NCBI RefSeq assembly: GCF_026239675.1
Contig: NZ_JAPIVQ010000003.1
Coordinates: 248,001 to 312,000, forward strand
Direction of reading: 5' to 3'
Length of the DNA stretch: 64,000 nucleotides
From: Pedobacter sp. PLR
Lineage (GTDB): Bacteria; Bacteroidota; Bacteroidia; Sphingobacteriales; Sphingobacteriaceae
Positions 39,331 to 47,346 of this stretch are shown here, one piece after another. A model generated the notes under the pieces. It did no database searches, was not told the origin of the DNA, and was given only the letters and a program-made list of their open reading frames with translations. A program made the translations under genes and the position numbers. Numbering within the stretch: the stretch's first letter is position 1; each line of letters begins with the position of its first letter.

Positions 39331-39978
39331 ATGACAACTGTTGGTAAAAGAAATGAAAAGGGGCTGAAAACTACTTATTTAAATTTTGATTTAATTTATT
39401 TTATACAATTGAAAAGGATCGCTTCCAGGTTTTCTCAGGAGGAGCTTTCCTTTTTAATGGGTAGAAAAAAAGGATTTATTGCAGATCGGGAAGCATTTAA
39501 ACTCAACAAAGAATTATGGCTTGGAGATGTTTCTGCATTGGCTAAGATATTTGATTGTCATACGGTGGATTTCTTCAGGAGCATAGATGGTTATCCTAAA
39601 GAAATCAGATTATGGGCGGTACAGTCGCAGGAACAGGACTATATTCAATATAAGGTCTATCAATTGCATGAAGAGCATCCTATGGAGTTGTTGTATATGC
39701 TGAATGAAATGGATCCGGGTAAGCGGTACCTTGAAAATGAGGAGTCTGCTTTTCTATACCATTCCAGGATTGAGCTCAGTCATTTAATCATGGAAGGTTT
39801 TTTTGATGTAGGGCCAAAAACACCTTTGGAAATTTTTAAAATATGTAGAATCAGGGCCGGGCATTTGATTAAGGCGGGGTTTCTGGAGCAGGCATTAGGA
39901 GAATATTTGGATGCTGAGGGGCAAGGATTAAAAAAGTACAAGCATAAGGATATGGGATTTGTTTATGAGGCGGTGTAA
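39331..39978 (+). CDS. Unrecognised protein with a degenerate HTH-like N terminus
   Basis: A 215-residue soluble protein. Residues about 20-80 (FIQLKRIASRFSQEELSFLMGRKKGFI ... DVSALAKIFDCHTVDFF) have the spacing of an XRE-type HTH, but the recognition helix is unusual. The rest is helical and charged, with no family I can name. It is transcribed divergently from a classical XRE gene, across operator-like repeats, so the two may regulate each other. No toxin motif was recognised. It is AT-rich like its surroundings. Confidence 0.75.
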   Translation: MTTVGKRNEKGLKTTYLNFDLIYFIQLKRIASRFSQEELSFLMGRKKGFIADREAFKLNKELWLGDVSALAKIFDCHTVDFFRSIDGYPKEIRLWAVQSQEQDYIQYKVYQLHEEHPMELLYMLNEMDPGKRYLENEESAFLYHSRIELSHLIMEGFFDVGPKTPLEIFKICRIRAGHLIKAGFLEQALGEYLDAEGQGLKKYKHKDMGFVYEAV

Positions 39979-40173
39979 TTTCTGTCAACCTAAAAGGAAG
40001 AAAAATTCAGAGCGAATGAAAAAATATTTTAATATTTTAGTAAGGCCTTATCTTTTTTTGTATACGCGGATATTGGCTAAACCTTGAACAAGCGCAAAAT
40101 GGTTTAATACCGACAATGAAAAATGCTTAATACTTAAACCAGCTCCTAAAACCAACTCCTAAAAAATAACGCT

Positions 40174-40641
40174 ATGAACCTAAAAATTAACCTGATTATC
40201 CTTACTTCAGCCCTGATCCCGGTATTAAGTATCCTGAATACTACTCATCAGCGGACAGAAGTCTTACCTATTCAGGGCACCTGGCAGCTTGTTTCCGGGG
40301 TAACCATTGAAAAGGGGAAGTCTACCTTTACGGATTATAAAAAAGACATGAAGCAGATCAAGATTATTAATGGTACTCACTTTGCGTTTTTTAACCACGA
40401 CCTGAAATCAGGAAAAGATCTGAAACCTGTTTTTGTAGCCGGTGGAGGAAAATATACTTTAAGGGGGAATGACTACACAGAACATCTGGAATATTGTAAT
40501 TACAGGGAATGGGAAAATAAGACCTTCAATTTTAAGTTAACGATTAAAGGAGATACTTTGATTCAGCAAGGGGCCGAAAAGGACGAGAAAATTGGGGTAG
40601 ACCATGAGATCATTGAGAAATACGTACGGTTGATAGATTAG
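40174..40641 (+). CDS. Small secreted lipocalin-like protein
   Basis: A 155-residue protein with an N-terminal hydrophobic signal (about 1-22). It is followed by IQGTWQLVSGVTIEKGK, the opening strand typical of lipocalin-like / DUF4488-type domains found in Bacteroidota. Alternating beta-strand patterns (KYTLRGNDYTEHLEYCNYREW, FKLTIKGDTLIQQGAEKD) fit a calycin barrel. The ligand is unknown. It ends 3 bases before the winged-helix gene, so the two are probably co-transcribed. A 13-base near-perfect tandem repeat (AACCAGCTCCTAA type, 40136-40163) precedes the start. Confidence 0.75.
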   Translation: MNLKINLIILTSALIPVLSILNTTHQRTEVLPIQGTWQLVSGVTIEKGKSTFTDYKKDMKQIKIINGTHFAFFNHDLKSGKDLKPVFVAGGGKYTLRGNDYTEHLEYCNYREWENKTFNFKLTIKGDTLIQQGAEKDEKIGVDHEIIEKYVRLID

Positions 40642-40644
40642 TTT

Positions 40645-41742
40645 ATGAATTTATCGGATATTTCAAATGCCAGATTAAGCCGCCAGCTGGTTCATCCGGG
40701 AGCGGGTGTTTCTAATCCCAAAGATATTGTGGCCTGGATGGCTGCGATCCAGGCCCAGGATTATGCTATGGCCTGTTGGGCAATAGGGCTTCGTGGATCA
40801 GATTTAACAGAAAGCGCAATTCAACATGCCATAGATCAGGGAGAGATCCTGAGAACGCATGTATTGAGGCCAACCTGGCATTTTGTGGCGGCGAGTGATA
40901 TTTGGTGGATGCTGGAATTATCGGCCCTGCAATTGAAACCGCAAATGAAATCCAGACTTAAGCAATTCGGGATCAGTCCGGAGGCGTATCTGAGGGTTAA
41001 TCAGGTCATTGAAAAGGCGTTTTTGAAAGATGCCAATCTGGATAGAGCAGCATTGCTTTTTGCGCTTAAAGATGCGGGGATTTGCGCTAGCGGGGAATAT
41101 TTATCCCATTTCCTGCTTTGGGCAGAAATAGAGGGGATCATTTGTAGTGGAGCACATAAAAATAACAAACCTACTTATGCTTTGCTGGAAGAGCGGGTGC
41201 CAAAGCCCGGTCCCTTAAATAGAGAAGAAGCATTGGCTAAATTAGCACATCGTTACTTTACCAGTCATGGTCCGGCTACGGTTTTGGATTTTAAATGGTG
41301 GTCCGGTTTGTCCTTAAGGGATTCGAAAAAAGCATTGGAAATGATCAAGTCTGATTTTGTTATGGAGCGGATAGGTTTAGGAGAATATTGGGTTTCTAAA
41401 TCATTTTCCGGAGAATTACTTAGCCGGACTTCCGGTCAGCCCTCCTTATATTTATTGCCCGCTTTTGATGAATTTTTAATCAGTTATAAAGATAGGACCG
41501 CTTCATTTCCTTTGGAACACCATGTCCATGCATTTACCAATAATGGAATTTTTCACCCTGTGATCGTCGTAAATGGCCAGGTGAAAGGCGTTTGGAAACG
41601 AACGATAAAAGGAAATAAGTTTCAGTTTGAAGCCCGGTTTATTAGTCCGGTGAATCAGGAGATTTTAGAATTAACGGAATCCGCGGCAATTAACTTAGGG
41701 ATATTCCTTGAAAAGAAGCCGGAGATCGTCAAAATCGGGTAA
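40645..41742 (+). CDS. Winged-helix DNA-binding domain protein (YcaQ/HTH_42-related)
   Basis: A 365-residue protein of the crosslink-glycosylase-like winged-helix family. It begins LSRQLVHPG and has the characteristic AAIQAQDYAMACWAIGLRG and ILRTHVLRPTWHFVAASDIWWML motifs, where ARQ-type Gln-Ala-Gln and the HxLRxTWH segments are conserved. YcaQ (AlkX) of Escherichia coli excises interstrand crosslinks; members of this shorter group are mostly untested. No signal peptide is present. It is coupled to the lipocalin-like gene upstream by a 3-base gap. The family call is firm and the function is not. Confidence 0.85.
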   Translation: MNLSDISNARLSRQLVHPGAGVSNPKDIVAWMAAIQAQDYAMACWAIGLRGSDLTESAIQHAIDQGEILRTHVLRPTWHFVAASDIWWMLELSALQLKPQMKSRLKQFGISPEAYLRVNQVIEKAFLKDANLDRAALLFALKDAGICASGEYLSHFLLWAEIEGIICSGAHKNNKPTYALLEERVPKPGPLNREEALAKLAHRYFTSHGPATVLDFKWWSGLSLRDSKKALEMIKSDFVMERIGLGEYWVSKSFSGELLSRTSGQPSLYLLPAFDEFLISYKDRTASFPLEHHVHAFTNNGIFHPVIVVNGQVKGVWKRTIKGNKFQFEARFISPVNQEILELTESAAINLGIFLEKKPEIVKIG

Positions 41743-41792
41743 AAGAAGCCAGAGATCAGAGCACTATATTTTTTATATCGAAGCATTTGGGC

Positions 41793-41800
41793 TACCTTTG
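41793..41800 (+). promoter_or_regulatory. -7 element TACCTTTG before a short ORF
   Basis: A perfect match to TAnnTTTG, 5 bases before the ATG of a 49-codon ORF. No obvious -33 TTG. Confidence 0.45.
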
Positions 41801-41805
41801 GTATA

Positions 41806-41955
41806 ATGAATCCCATCAGGCATATCAATCACTTCCGCTATAACCAGCTCGCAACACAATTGCGAAGGGTATCGGCTGTGTCTTGCCATTTTTTATCTCT
41901 ACAATATCGTTTGGGGGATTCTTTTCTTAAAAGTAGTAAGGACTTTATTAAGTAA
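41806..41955 (+). CDS. Possible 49-residue small protein or leader peptide
   Basis: ATG 41806 to TAA 41953-41955 encodes a basic peptide opening MNPIRHINHFRYNQLATQLR and rich in Arg, His and Ser. I recognise no family. It is placed 5 bases after a consensus -7 box and is followed directly by a hairpin (41956-41982) and U-rich sequence, so it could be a compact transcription unit or a leader peptide for the membrane protein at 42027. A short ORF of this size could also be chance. Confidence 0.35.
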   Translation: MNPIRHINHFRYNQLATQLRRVSAVSCHFLSLQYRLGDSFLKSSKDFIK

Positions 41956-41982
41956 GCCCCGGCCTTTCTGAAGGTTTGGGGA
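41956..41982 (+). terminator. Hairpin directly after the short ORF
   Basis: CCCC-GG-CCTT pairs with AAGG-TT-GGGG (loop TCTG, two G-U pairs and one bulged T). It is followed within 15 bases by a long T/C-rich tract (41991-42024), so it may terminate or attenuate transcription into the next gene. Confidence 0.5.
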
Positions 41983-42026
41983 TTTGACCTTAATTCTTTT
42001 TTCCTTTTATCTTTTTCTTTCTTATC

Positions 42027-42248
42027 ATGAAAAAATCAGGCATCATATCCTTTTTAAGGGTTGTTCTTGTATTACTTTCTCTATTAAACCTCGGTGTTTT
42101 ATTGATATCCATTTTGATGGTTAAACCATTATGGATTGGCCTTTCTGTCTCTTTTTTTGCGATGATGGCGGCTTTTCAAAATCATGATCAATTTGGGGTA
42201 TCAGAGAAACATTCGGTTTTAGGGAAAGAAAAAAATAATGCTTATTAA
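42027..42248 (+). CDS. Small membrane protein of unknown function
   Basis: A 73-residue protein with two hydrophobic helices (about 7-29 and 32-50) and a polar tail (QNHDQFGVSEKHSVLGKEKNN). I recognise no family. It is preceded by a T/C-rich tract and the hairpin after the short ORF, and followed by a GC-rich hairpin before the GreA/Rnk-like gene. Confidence 0.6.
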   Translation: MKKSGIISFLRVVLVLLSLLNLGVLLISILMVKPLWIGLSVSFFAMMAAFQNHDQFGVSEKHSVLGKEKNNAY

Positions 42249-42291
42249 GATGGGAGTATTGGTAAGGAGGAGTAGGGATTTTGATGGTTTA

Positions 42292-42317
42292 GCCCCGGTT
42301 GAGTATTAGACCGGGGC
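42292..42317 (+). promoter_or_regulatory. GC-rich hairpin in the leader of the Rnk-like gene
   Basis: GCCCCGGT pairs perfectly with ACCGGGGC around a 10-base loop. There is no T-run, so it is more likely an RNA stability or processing element, or a weak terminator of the small membrane-protein transcript, than an intrinsic terminator. Confidence 0.45.
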
Positions 42318-42365
42318 AAGGGAATACACCATTAATTTATCATTTAATCCAATAAAACAAATATC

Positions 42366-42767
42366 ATGACTACAAACTCATTAAAAATAGACGAAACCCC
42401 AATCATTTTATCAACTGGAATTTTTGACTTGTTAAAAGATCACTTAAGAAGAAGAAAACTAAGTAAGTTCAATGAAGACAAATTAAAACTGGAGCTTCGT
42501 TTTGCCAAACAAGTATTGAATAAAGAATTGCCGGAAGATGTGGTGACCGTAGACAGAGCTGTACGCGTAAGAGAAATGGAATCAGGTACTGAATTTACTT
42601 ATAAACTGGTTGCACCATCAAGAGCAAGAGATAAGCATAAAACCCTTTCTATTTTATCGCCAATTGGAGTAGCGATGGTAGGATATGTTAAAGGTGCACA
42701 ATTACAGTGGGAGATGGCTGACGGTATTAAGGTTTACCGCATCGAAGAAGTGAGCAAAATCGCTTAA
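42366..42767 (+). CDS. GreA/GreB-family (Rnk-like) transcription factor
   Basis: A 133-residue protein. The C-terminal half (about 58-130, VTVDRAVRVREMESGTEFTYKLV ... LSILSPIGVAMVGYVKGAQLQWEMADGIKVYRIEEV) is the FKBP-like domain of GreA/GreB and Rnk. The short N-terminal part is helical but lacks the long acidic coiled-coil hairpin of GreA, so an Rnk-like RNA-polymerase-binding role is more likely than transcript cleavage. It is a single-gene unit with a hairpin in its leader and a bidirectional terminator after it. Confidence 0.85.
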   Translation: MTTNSLKIDETPIILSTGIFDLLKDHLRRRKLSKFNEDKLKLELRFAKQVLNKELPEDVVTVDRAVRVREMESGTEFTYKLVAPSRARDKHKTLSILSPIGVAMVGYVKGAQLQWEMADGIKVYRIEEVSKIA

Positions 42768-42798
42768 ATCATCATCGCTTGAGTGTTATATTGTTTAC

Positions 42799-42842
42799 AA
42801 CAAAAGGCCGTATCAAAAATATTGATACGGTCTTTTGTTTTT
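42799..42842 (+). terminator. Bidirectional terminator between the Rnk-like gene and the EamA gene
   Basis: AACAAAAGgCCGTATCA pairs with TGATACGGtCTTTTGTT (loop about 6-8 bases). A-rich and T-rich flanks allow it to act on both convergent genes. Confidence 0.88.
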
Positions 42843-42866
42843 CATTCTCTCTGATAATTGTCTTTT

Positions 42867-43841
42867 CTAAACCTTTGGGATTATTAATTCCTCTTCCGCT
42901 ATCAGCACTTTAGCGTTGGTTCTATATTTGACCAGATTGATCAGGAGGACGCTTCCTAAAATAACAAATAACCCAATAATCTGGATAAATGTAATTTTCT
43001 CATTGGTAAAACCCAGACTAAGCAGGATAGCTACCACCGGATTAACATAAGCATAAGTACTTACCTGTGTGGCAGGCCTTACTTTTAGCAACCATACATA
43101 AGCACTAAAAGCAGCGATGGAGCCAAAAATGATCAGGTAGCCAATAGAAAGCCAGGCATCCAAAGGAACCTGTGACCATTGAAAAGTTTTATATTCGGAA
43201 CTAAAAATGCTGCCAGGGATAAAGAATAAACCTGCTGCAATCATCTGCCATGCCGTATTTACGGTTACAGAGCTGTCAGGGTCGGTTTTATATTTAGCAT
43301 ACAACGATCCTCCTGCCCAGGCAATAGGGCCGACAACAAGCAAGCTCATTCCAATAATCTGTTTGGTACTTTGGTGACTGTTAAAGGAATGGATCATTTG
43401 TTCGCCAAATAGCAAAATCACCCCTATAAAACCAATGATCAGACCGGCCAGGGTAGATTGGCTCTTAAAATTCTCTCTCCATTTGGGTTTATCCAGAATC
43501 ACAAACCAAATTGCTGCGGAAGCCACCATGATGGCTACCAGTCCACTGGGAATAAACTGCTCTACCCAGATTACAATCCCATTTCCTAATCCCAGCATCA
43601 ATATGCCACCAACTGCGGTGATCTTGATATTTTTCCTGTTAAAAATCTGCTCTCCCTTTAATGCACACCACGACATCAACAGTCCTCCGGCAACTAAAAA
43701 GCGGAAAGTACCCAGAATAAATGGTGGAAAGCCAGCAAGGGCTTTTTGAATAAAAAAATAGGTGGAGCCCCAAACGACATAAACGATGGCAAAAGCCAGA
43801 TATACCATCAATGGGGAAGCAGTTTTAGGAGCAGGTATCAT
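42867..43841 (-). CDS. EamA-family (DMT) transporter
   Basis: A 324-residue inner membrane protein with ten hydrophobic helices arranged as two EamA repeats (FAIVYVVWGSTYFFIQKAL in the first half; IGPIAWAGGSLYAKYK-type region opening the second). The family includes amino-acid and metabolite exporters such as RhtA and YdcZ relatives. It starts 9 bases after an Lrp/AsnC regulator gene on the same strand, a pairing often seen for amino-acid exporters, so an amino acid or related compound is the likely substrate (inference). Confidence 0.88.
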   Translation of the reverse strand: MIPAPKTASPLMVYLAFAIVYVVWGSTYFFIQKALAGFPPFILGTFRFLVAGGLLMSWCALKGEQIFNRKNIKITAVGGILMLGLGNGIVIWVEQFIPSGLVAIMVASAAIWFVILDKPKWRENFKSQSTLAGLIIGFIGVILLFGEQMIHSFNSHQSTKQIIGMSLLVVGPIAWAGGSLYAKYKTDPDSSVTVNTAWQMIAAGLFFIPGSIFSSEYKTFQWSQVPLDAWLSIGYLIIFGSIAAFSAYVWLLKVRPATQVSTYAYVNPVVAILLSLGFTNEKITFIQIIGLFVILGSVLLINLVKYRTNAKVLIAEEELIIPKV

Positions 43842-43850
43842 AGGTTCAGG

Positions 43851-44330
43851 TTATTTTTCAGGGATGATCAATTGTATTTCTTCTTTTACAGTTTCGAGTA
43901 CAATGGTGGTTCTTATAGATTGTATCGTTGTTATTTTACTAAAGGAATCTCTCATTAATGCCATTAAGGAGGCCGAATCTGCGGTTCTTACCTTGACCAG
44001 GTAACAGTCGTCTCCGGCAATAATATGTACTTCCTGTACTTCCTTAATCCTGGCCAATTCAGTTGCGGTGGTCGTACAACCAATGCTATGCGATGCTTTC
44101 ATGGAGATGAAGGCCAGTAATTTTAAATCCACAGCGGCAGGGTTAATCCTTGCGGTGTATTGTGTAATTACATTTTTCTGTTCTAGTTTCTTCACCCTTT
44201 CCAGCACAGCAGAAGGAGCCATTTCCAGTTCTTTAGCCATGTGAACATTGGAAATCCTTGAATTCTCCTGCATCAACCTTAAAATGGCAAGGTCGATCTT
44301 ATCTAAACTGATGTTGTTTTCGATTATCAT
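43851..44330 (-). CDS. Lrp/AsnC-family transcriptional regulator
   Basis: A 159-residue regulator. The N-terminal HTH (about 8-55, LDKIDLAILRLMQENSRISNVHMAKELEMAPSAVLERVKKL) is followed by a RAM/AsnC ligand-binding domain (about 75-150, LAFISMKASHSIGCTTTATELARI ... GDDCYLVKVR). These proteins respond to amino acids and usually regulate themselves and adjacent transporters. The EamA gene follows after 9 bases. Perfect direct repeats flank its -7 element. Confidence 0.93.
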   Translation of the reverse strand: MIIENNISLDKIDLAILRLMQENSRISNVHMAKELEMAPSAVLERVKKLEQKNVITQYTARINPAAVDLKLLAFISMKASHSIGCTTTATELARIKEVQEVHIIAGDDCYLVKVRTADSASLMALMRDSFSKITTIQSIRTTIVLETVKEEIQLIIPEK

Positions 44331-44336
44331 TCTATA

Positions 44337-44383
44337 AATGTATGTAAATTCAGAATAATATTCAAAAATAGTTTAATGTATGT
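44337..44383 (-). promoter_or_regulatory. lrp-like promoter flanked by 9-base direct repeats
   Basis: On the minus strand TATTTTTG (44363-44370) matches the -7 consensus, about 32 bases before the ATG. AATGTATGT (plus-strand reading) occurs at 44337-44345 and 44375-44383, on either side of it and 38 bases apart. This is a plausible autoregulatory site for the Lrp-type protein. Confidence 0.55.
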
Positions 44384-44571
44384 GATTATAATTCTTTTTG
44401 CATACCTCGGGTCGTTATTTATATCCTTACATGGTTATTTTATTATTGTTCGCTGTGTTTTCAAAACAGCATTGTATATTGGATCATATCTGAAAACCCA
44501 GAGCGGTTGATTAGAAAATCCAAACCAGCTATTAAAGTCGGGATTGGTTTACCCCCAAATAAAAATAAGCT

Positions 44572-45234
44572 ATGAAAAACCTTAAAGCTGTACTATTTGA
44601 TCTTGACGGGACATTGATCGACTCTGAGTATTTTCATTTCGAATGTTGGAATGAGCTATTGGGCGATTATGGTGTTCAGCTGGAGTACCGGGATTGGTTA
44701 AAAAACTACGCAGGCATTCAGCTTCCGCTGAATGCGAAAAACCTGTTGTCAAAGTATTCCATAGATGCTTCTTTGGCGGATGTAGTGAAAAGGAGGGAGG
44801 CACTGACACTGGAAAGATTGAAAACGAAGGATGTGGGGCTGATGCCTCATGCTTTAGAGATCATAGAATTTTTGCATGAACGTGAGCTGTTACTGGCCAT
44901 TGTGACCTCCAGTCCGAGGGAAGACGTAACTGCAATTTTCGATAGAAACGGGTTAAGTAAATATTTTACGCTGATCATTACCAGGACGGATGTGGTACAG
45001 AATAAACCTGATCCCGAAGGTTATCTAAAATGTTGTGCAATGCTTGGTTTAAAACAGGAGGAATGCATTGTTTATGAAGATACCGTCAATGGCATTAAAG
45101 CGGCAAAAGCGGCAGGAATCAGGTGTATTGCAGTACAAAGCAACCTGGAAGTTCATCCGTCATTAAGCATAGCGGATGAATTATTCCTGGATTTAAGGGC
45201 TGCAAAAATAGCATTGCTGGCAGCAGGTGTATAA
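44572..45234 (+). CDS. HAD-superfamily hydrolase, beta-phosphoglucomutase-like
   Basis: A 220-residue cytoplasmic phosphatase or phosphomutase of HAD subfamily IA. Motif I is FDLDGTLIDSE (D10 nucleophile, D12 acid/base), motif II is IVTSSPRED (T/S), a lysine is in QNKPDPEGY, and motif IV is VYEDTVNGI. A helical cap domain lies at about 20-80. The residues after motif I (IDSEYFHFECW) resemble beta-phosphoglucomutase and sugar-phosphate phosphatases. The substrate is unknown. It ends 5 bases before the convergent response-regulator stop. Confidence 0.9.
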   Translation: MKNLKAVLFDLDGTLIDSEYFHFECWNELLGDYGVQLEYRDWLKNYAGIQLPLNAKNLLSKYSIDASLADVVKRREALTLERLKTKDVGLMPHALEIIEFLHERELLLAIVTSSPREDVTAIFDRNGLSKYFTLIITRTDVVQNKPDPEGYLKCCAMLGLKQEECIVYEDTVNGIKAAKAAGIRCIAVQSNLEVHPSLSIADELFLDLRAAKIALLAAGV

Positions 45235-45239
45235 TTTAA

Positions 45240-45911
45240 CTAAATATCGGTATCAATAATTTTGTGTTTAAAAGCAAAGACTACCAGTCCGGCAACATTT
45301 TTTGCTCCGGTTTTAACCAATAAATTGTTCCGGTGACCATCTACTGTACGCAAGCTGATCGACAGTTTGTCGGCGATTTCAGCGGTGGTGAGTTCCTCAC
45401 AAATCAAGCCTAATATTTCCTTTTCGCGCTGGGTAAGGGAAGAACCGGCATCAAAGCCCCTCAGGTTGGTTTTGTTAAGTAATTTCCCTGATTGCAGGGT
45501 TTTCAATACCATTTCATTGAAATAGAAACCATTATTATAAGTTGTTTCTATGGCATTTTTGAGTTCAGAAAGTTCGGAGTTTTTAGCGATATAGCCATTT
45601 ACCCCTTGTTGAATCATCCTGGATACATGTTTCTCTTCTCCATGTACGGAAAGTACGATCACCCGGACATCCGGATAGGCGATTTTTAATTTTTTGGTAG
45701 CCTCCATTCCGTTCATTTCCGGCATGTTCAGGTCCATCAGTACGATGTCGGGCTTAATCTCGCCACATTCTTTCATCGCATTTAGTAATTCGAGGCCATT
45801 TCCTGCTTCAAACATGACGTCCATGTTTCCAAAGCTTTTTATGTTGTTCACCAGGCATTCTCTAAACATCACCTGATCATCTGTGACTGCTATTTTTATC
45901 AATTTGTTCAT
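45240..45911 (-). CDS. NarL/FixJ-type response regulator
   Basis: A 223-residue two-component regulator. The receiver domain has D11/D12, phosphoacceptor D60 in IVLMDLNMPEMNGMEA and a conserved SVHGEEKHV region. The C-terminal LuxR-type HTH (about 160-220, LTQREKEILGLICEELTTAEIADKLSISLRTVDGHRNNLLVKTGAKN) is complete. It starts 2 bases after the histidine kinase gene and is the last gene of a four-gene leftward unit, so it is almost certainly the partner of that kinase. Confidence 0.95.
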   Translation of the reverse strand: MNKLIKIAVTDDQVMFRECLVNNIKSFGNMDVMFEAGNGLELLNAMKECGEIKPDIVLMDLNMPEMNGMEATKKLKIAYPDVRVIVLSVHGEEKHVSRMIQQGVNGYIAKNSELSELKNAIETTYNNGFYFNEMVLKTLQSGKLLNKTNLRGFDAGSSLTQREKEILGLICEELTTAEIADKLSISLRTVDGHRNNLLVKTGAKNVAGLVVFAFKHKIIDTDI

Positions 45912-45912
45912 G

Positions 45913-46713
45913 TTATTTAGTTGTTACAGGGAAATAGATGGAGACGCCAAATCCCTGGTTACCGGTATGGTAAGTGAGTTGTCCGCCGTTCATTTCTACC
46001 CTGCTGGTGATGTTTTGTATGCCCAATCCTCTGCGTACTAAATCTTTGTCGAAGCCTATTCCATCATCTTTATATTGATACATTACTTCCATTTCCGTGC
46101 AGTTGAGCTGTATTTCCACGTGTTTTGCATGCGCATGTTTTACGGTATTACTGATCAGTTCCTGGGTGATGCGGTAAAGGGCAAGCTCTACTTCTGAACG
46201 GCCGCATTTATCAAGGCCTTCGCTTTCAAAGTTGACATCCAGTCCATCGGAACCTTCTATCTGAAAGCATAATTCTTCAATTGCTGCGGCAATTCCAAAC
46301 ATTTCCAGTTCATTGGGGATCATATTGTGAGAAATACGCCTCACACTCATCACTCCTTTATCTACCAATAGTTTGGTTTCTTTGATGAGATCTAAACCAC
46401 CAACAGTGTGAGGTGTGGTCTTGTTTTTTTTCTCAAACTGTATGATTTTTATGCCAATCGTAGAAAAAATACTGCCTACTTCATCATGTAGGTCTTTTGC
46501 AACTCTCCGTCTTTCTTCTTCTATTTTTTCGATGTTATTGTGCAGCAGTTTTTGCTGGTATTCTGCTTCTTTTTCTCTGAGGTTTACCTGTTGGTTATAG
46601 AATTTTTTCTGATATACGAAGAAGAGCACCACAACGGCGGCGCTCAGAATAAACATAACAATCATCCCTGTAAACAGGAAGAAGTAAACATCTATGTTTT
46701 CTTGTGTTGCCAT
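45913..46713 (-). CDS. NarL-type sensor histidine kinase (HisKA_3)
   Basis: A 266-residue membrane-bound kinase. With ATG 46713 the protein has one N-terminal membrane helix (about 11-33), a short coiled coil (37-70), the HisKA_3 motif ERRRVAKDLHDEVGS with phosphoacceptor H76, and an ATPase domain with ELISNTVKHAHA, DDGIGFD and GLGIQNITSRV. There is no periplasmic sensor domain. An upstream ATG at 46770 is possible but would add residues inside the preceding gene. It overlaps the upstream membrane-protein gene by 22 bases, suggesting that protein is the sensor. Confidence 0.92.
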   Translation of the reverse strand: MATQENIDVYFFLFTGMIVMFILSAAVVVLFFVYQKKFYNQQVNLREKEAEYQQKLLHNNIEKIEEERRRVAKDLHDEVGSIFSTIGIKIIQFEKKNKTTPHTVGGLDLIKETKLLVDKGVMSVRRISHNMIPNELEMFGIAAAIEELCFQIEGSDGLDVNFESEGLDKCGRSEVELALYRITQELISNTVKHAHAKHVEIQLNCTEMEVMYQYKDDGIGFDKDLVRRGLGIQNITSRVEMNGGQLTYHTGNQGFGVSIYFPVTTK

Positions 46714-47339
46714 AAGCCAATAAAGATTAAGATGTTGTTGACAATAGAAAGGAAGGCATGAAATTGCCAAACCATCATATTGAATTTAAAGCTATATGGC
46801 AGGATATAATTGCTAATGGTAAACAATAAGAAACTTCCCGAAAAGTAAATGAAGAAACCGGTATTGATCCAGAATACAGGGCTTTTCTCAATTTGCGTGT
46901 ATAAGGTTTGTCGGGTGATTTTATAGTAGTAGAATAAAGATGCGCCAATGACCAGGATACTTTCCAGTGTACGGGGATAAGTATTGAATATTTTCCAGTC
47001 CTGGATATAGGTGGCATTGAGCAGGCAGAAGGCCAGGAATACGGCGATCAGTAATCCAAACCAACGCTTTGCAATATACGTTTTGAAAATCACCCGATAA
47101 AAAAGCATGATGGCGGTAAATTCTACCATCGTATAAATATGCAATACCGGGAGGTTGTTTTTATTCTGCGACCATAAATAGGCGCTATAAGCACCTATAA
47201 ATGCAATAGATACTAAATACAAGGTGATCACTTTTAATTCCTTTGGATAGGATTTAACGTTGATCAATGCCAAAATCAATGGGCAAAGAATGATGCCCAT
47301 TGAAAAATATAGGTAGATTTTTTCTAGTGTTGATGCCAT
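46692..47339 (-). CDS. Seven-helix membrane protein upstream of the histidine kinase
   Basis: A 215-residue polytopic membrane protein with about six or seven hydrophobic segments spread along its length, and no enzymatic motif. I do not recognise a named family, although similar proteins adjoin NarL-type kinases in other Bacteroidota as far as I recall. The 22-base overlap with the kinase gene and a 7-base gap to the upstream small gene tie it to the signalling unit. A sensory input role is the simplest inference. Confidence 0.75.
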   Translation of the reverse strand: MASTLEKIYLYFSMGIILCPLILALINVKSYPKELKVITLYLVSIAFIGAYSAYLWSQNKNNLPVLHIYTMVEFTAIMLFYRVIFKTYIAKRWFGLLIAVFLAFCLLNATYIQDWKIFNTYPRTLESILVIGASLFYYYKITRQTLYTQIEKSPVFWINTGFFIYFSGSFLLFTISNYILPYSFKFNMMVWQFHAFLSIVNNILIFIGLWQHKKT

Positions 47340-47346
47340 TTTTTAA

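Noticed and set aside
38872..39978. Toxin-antitoxin system made of the XRE gene and its divergent neighbour
   Set aside because: The genes are divergent rather than co-directional, and the larger protein shows no recognised toxin motif, so a regulatory pair fits better.
40017..40088. 23-codon ORF (MKKYFNILVRPYLF...)
   Set aside because: Very short, no promoter or ribosome-binding signal, and AT-rich sequence makes such frames common.
40136..40163. Tandem repeat taken as a CRISPR or satellite array
   Set aside because: There are only two copies of about 13 bases with no spacers or further units.
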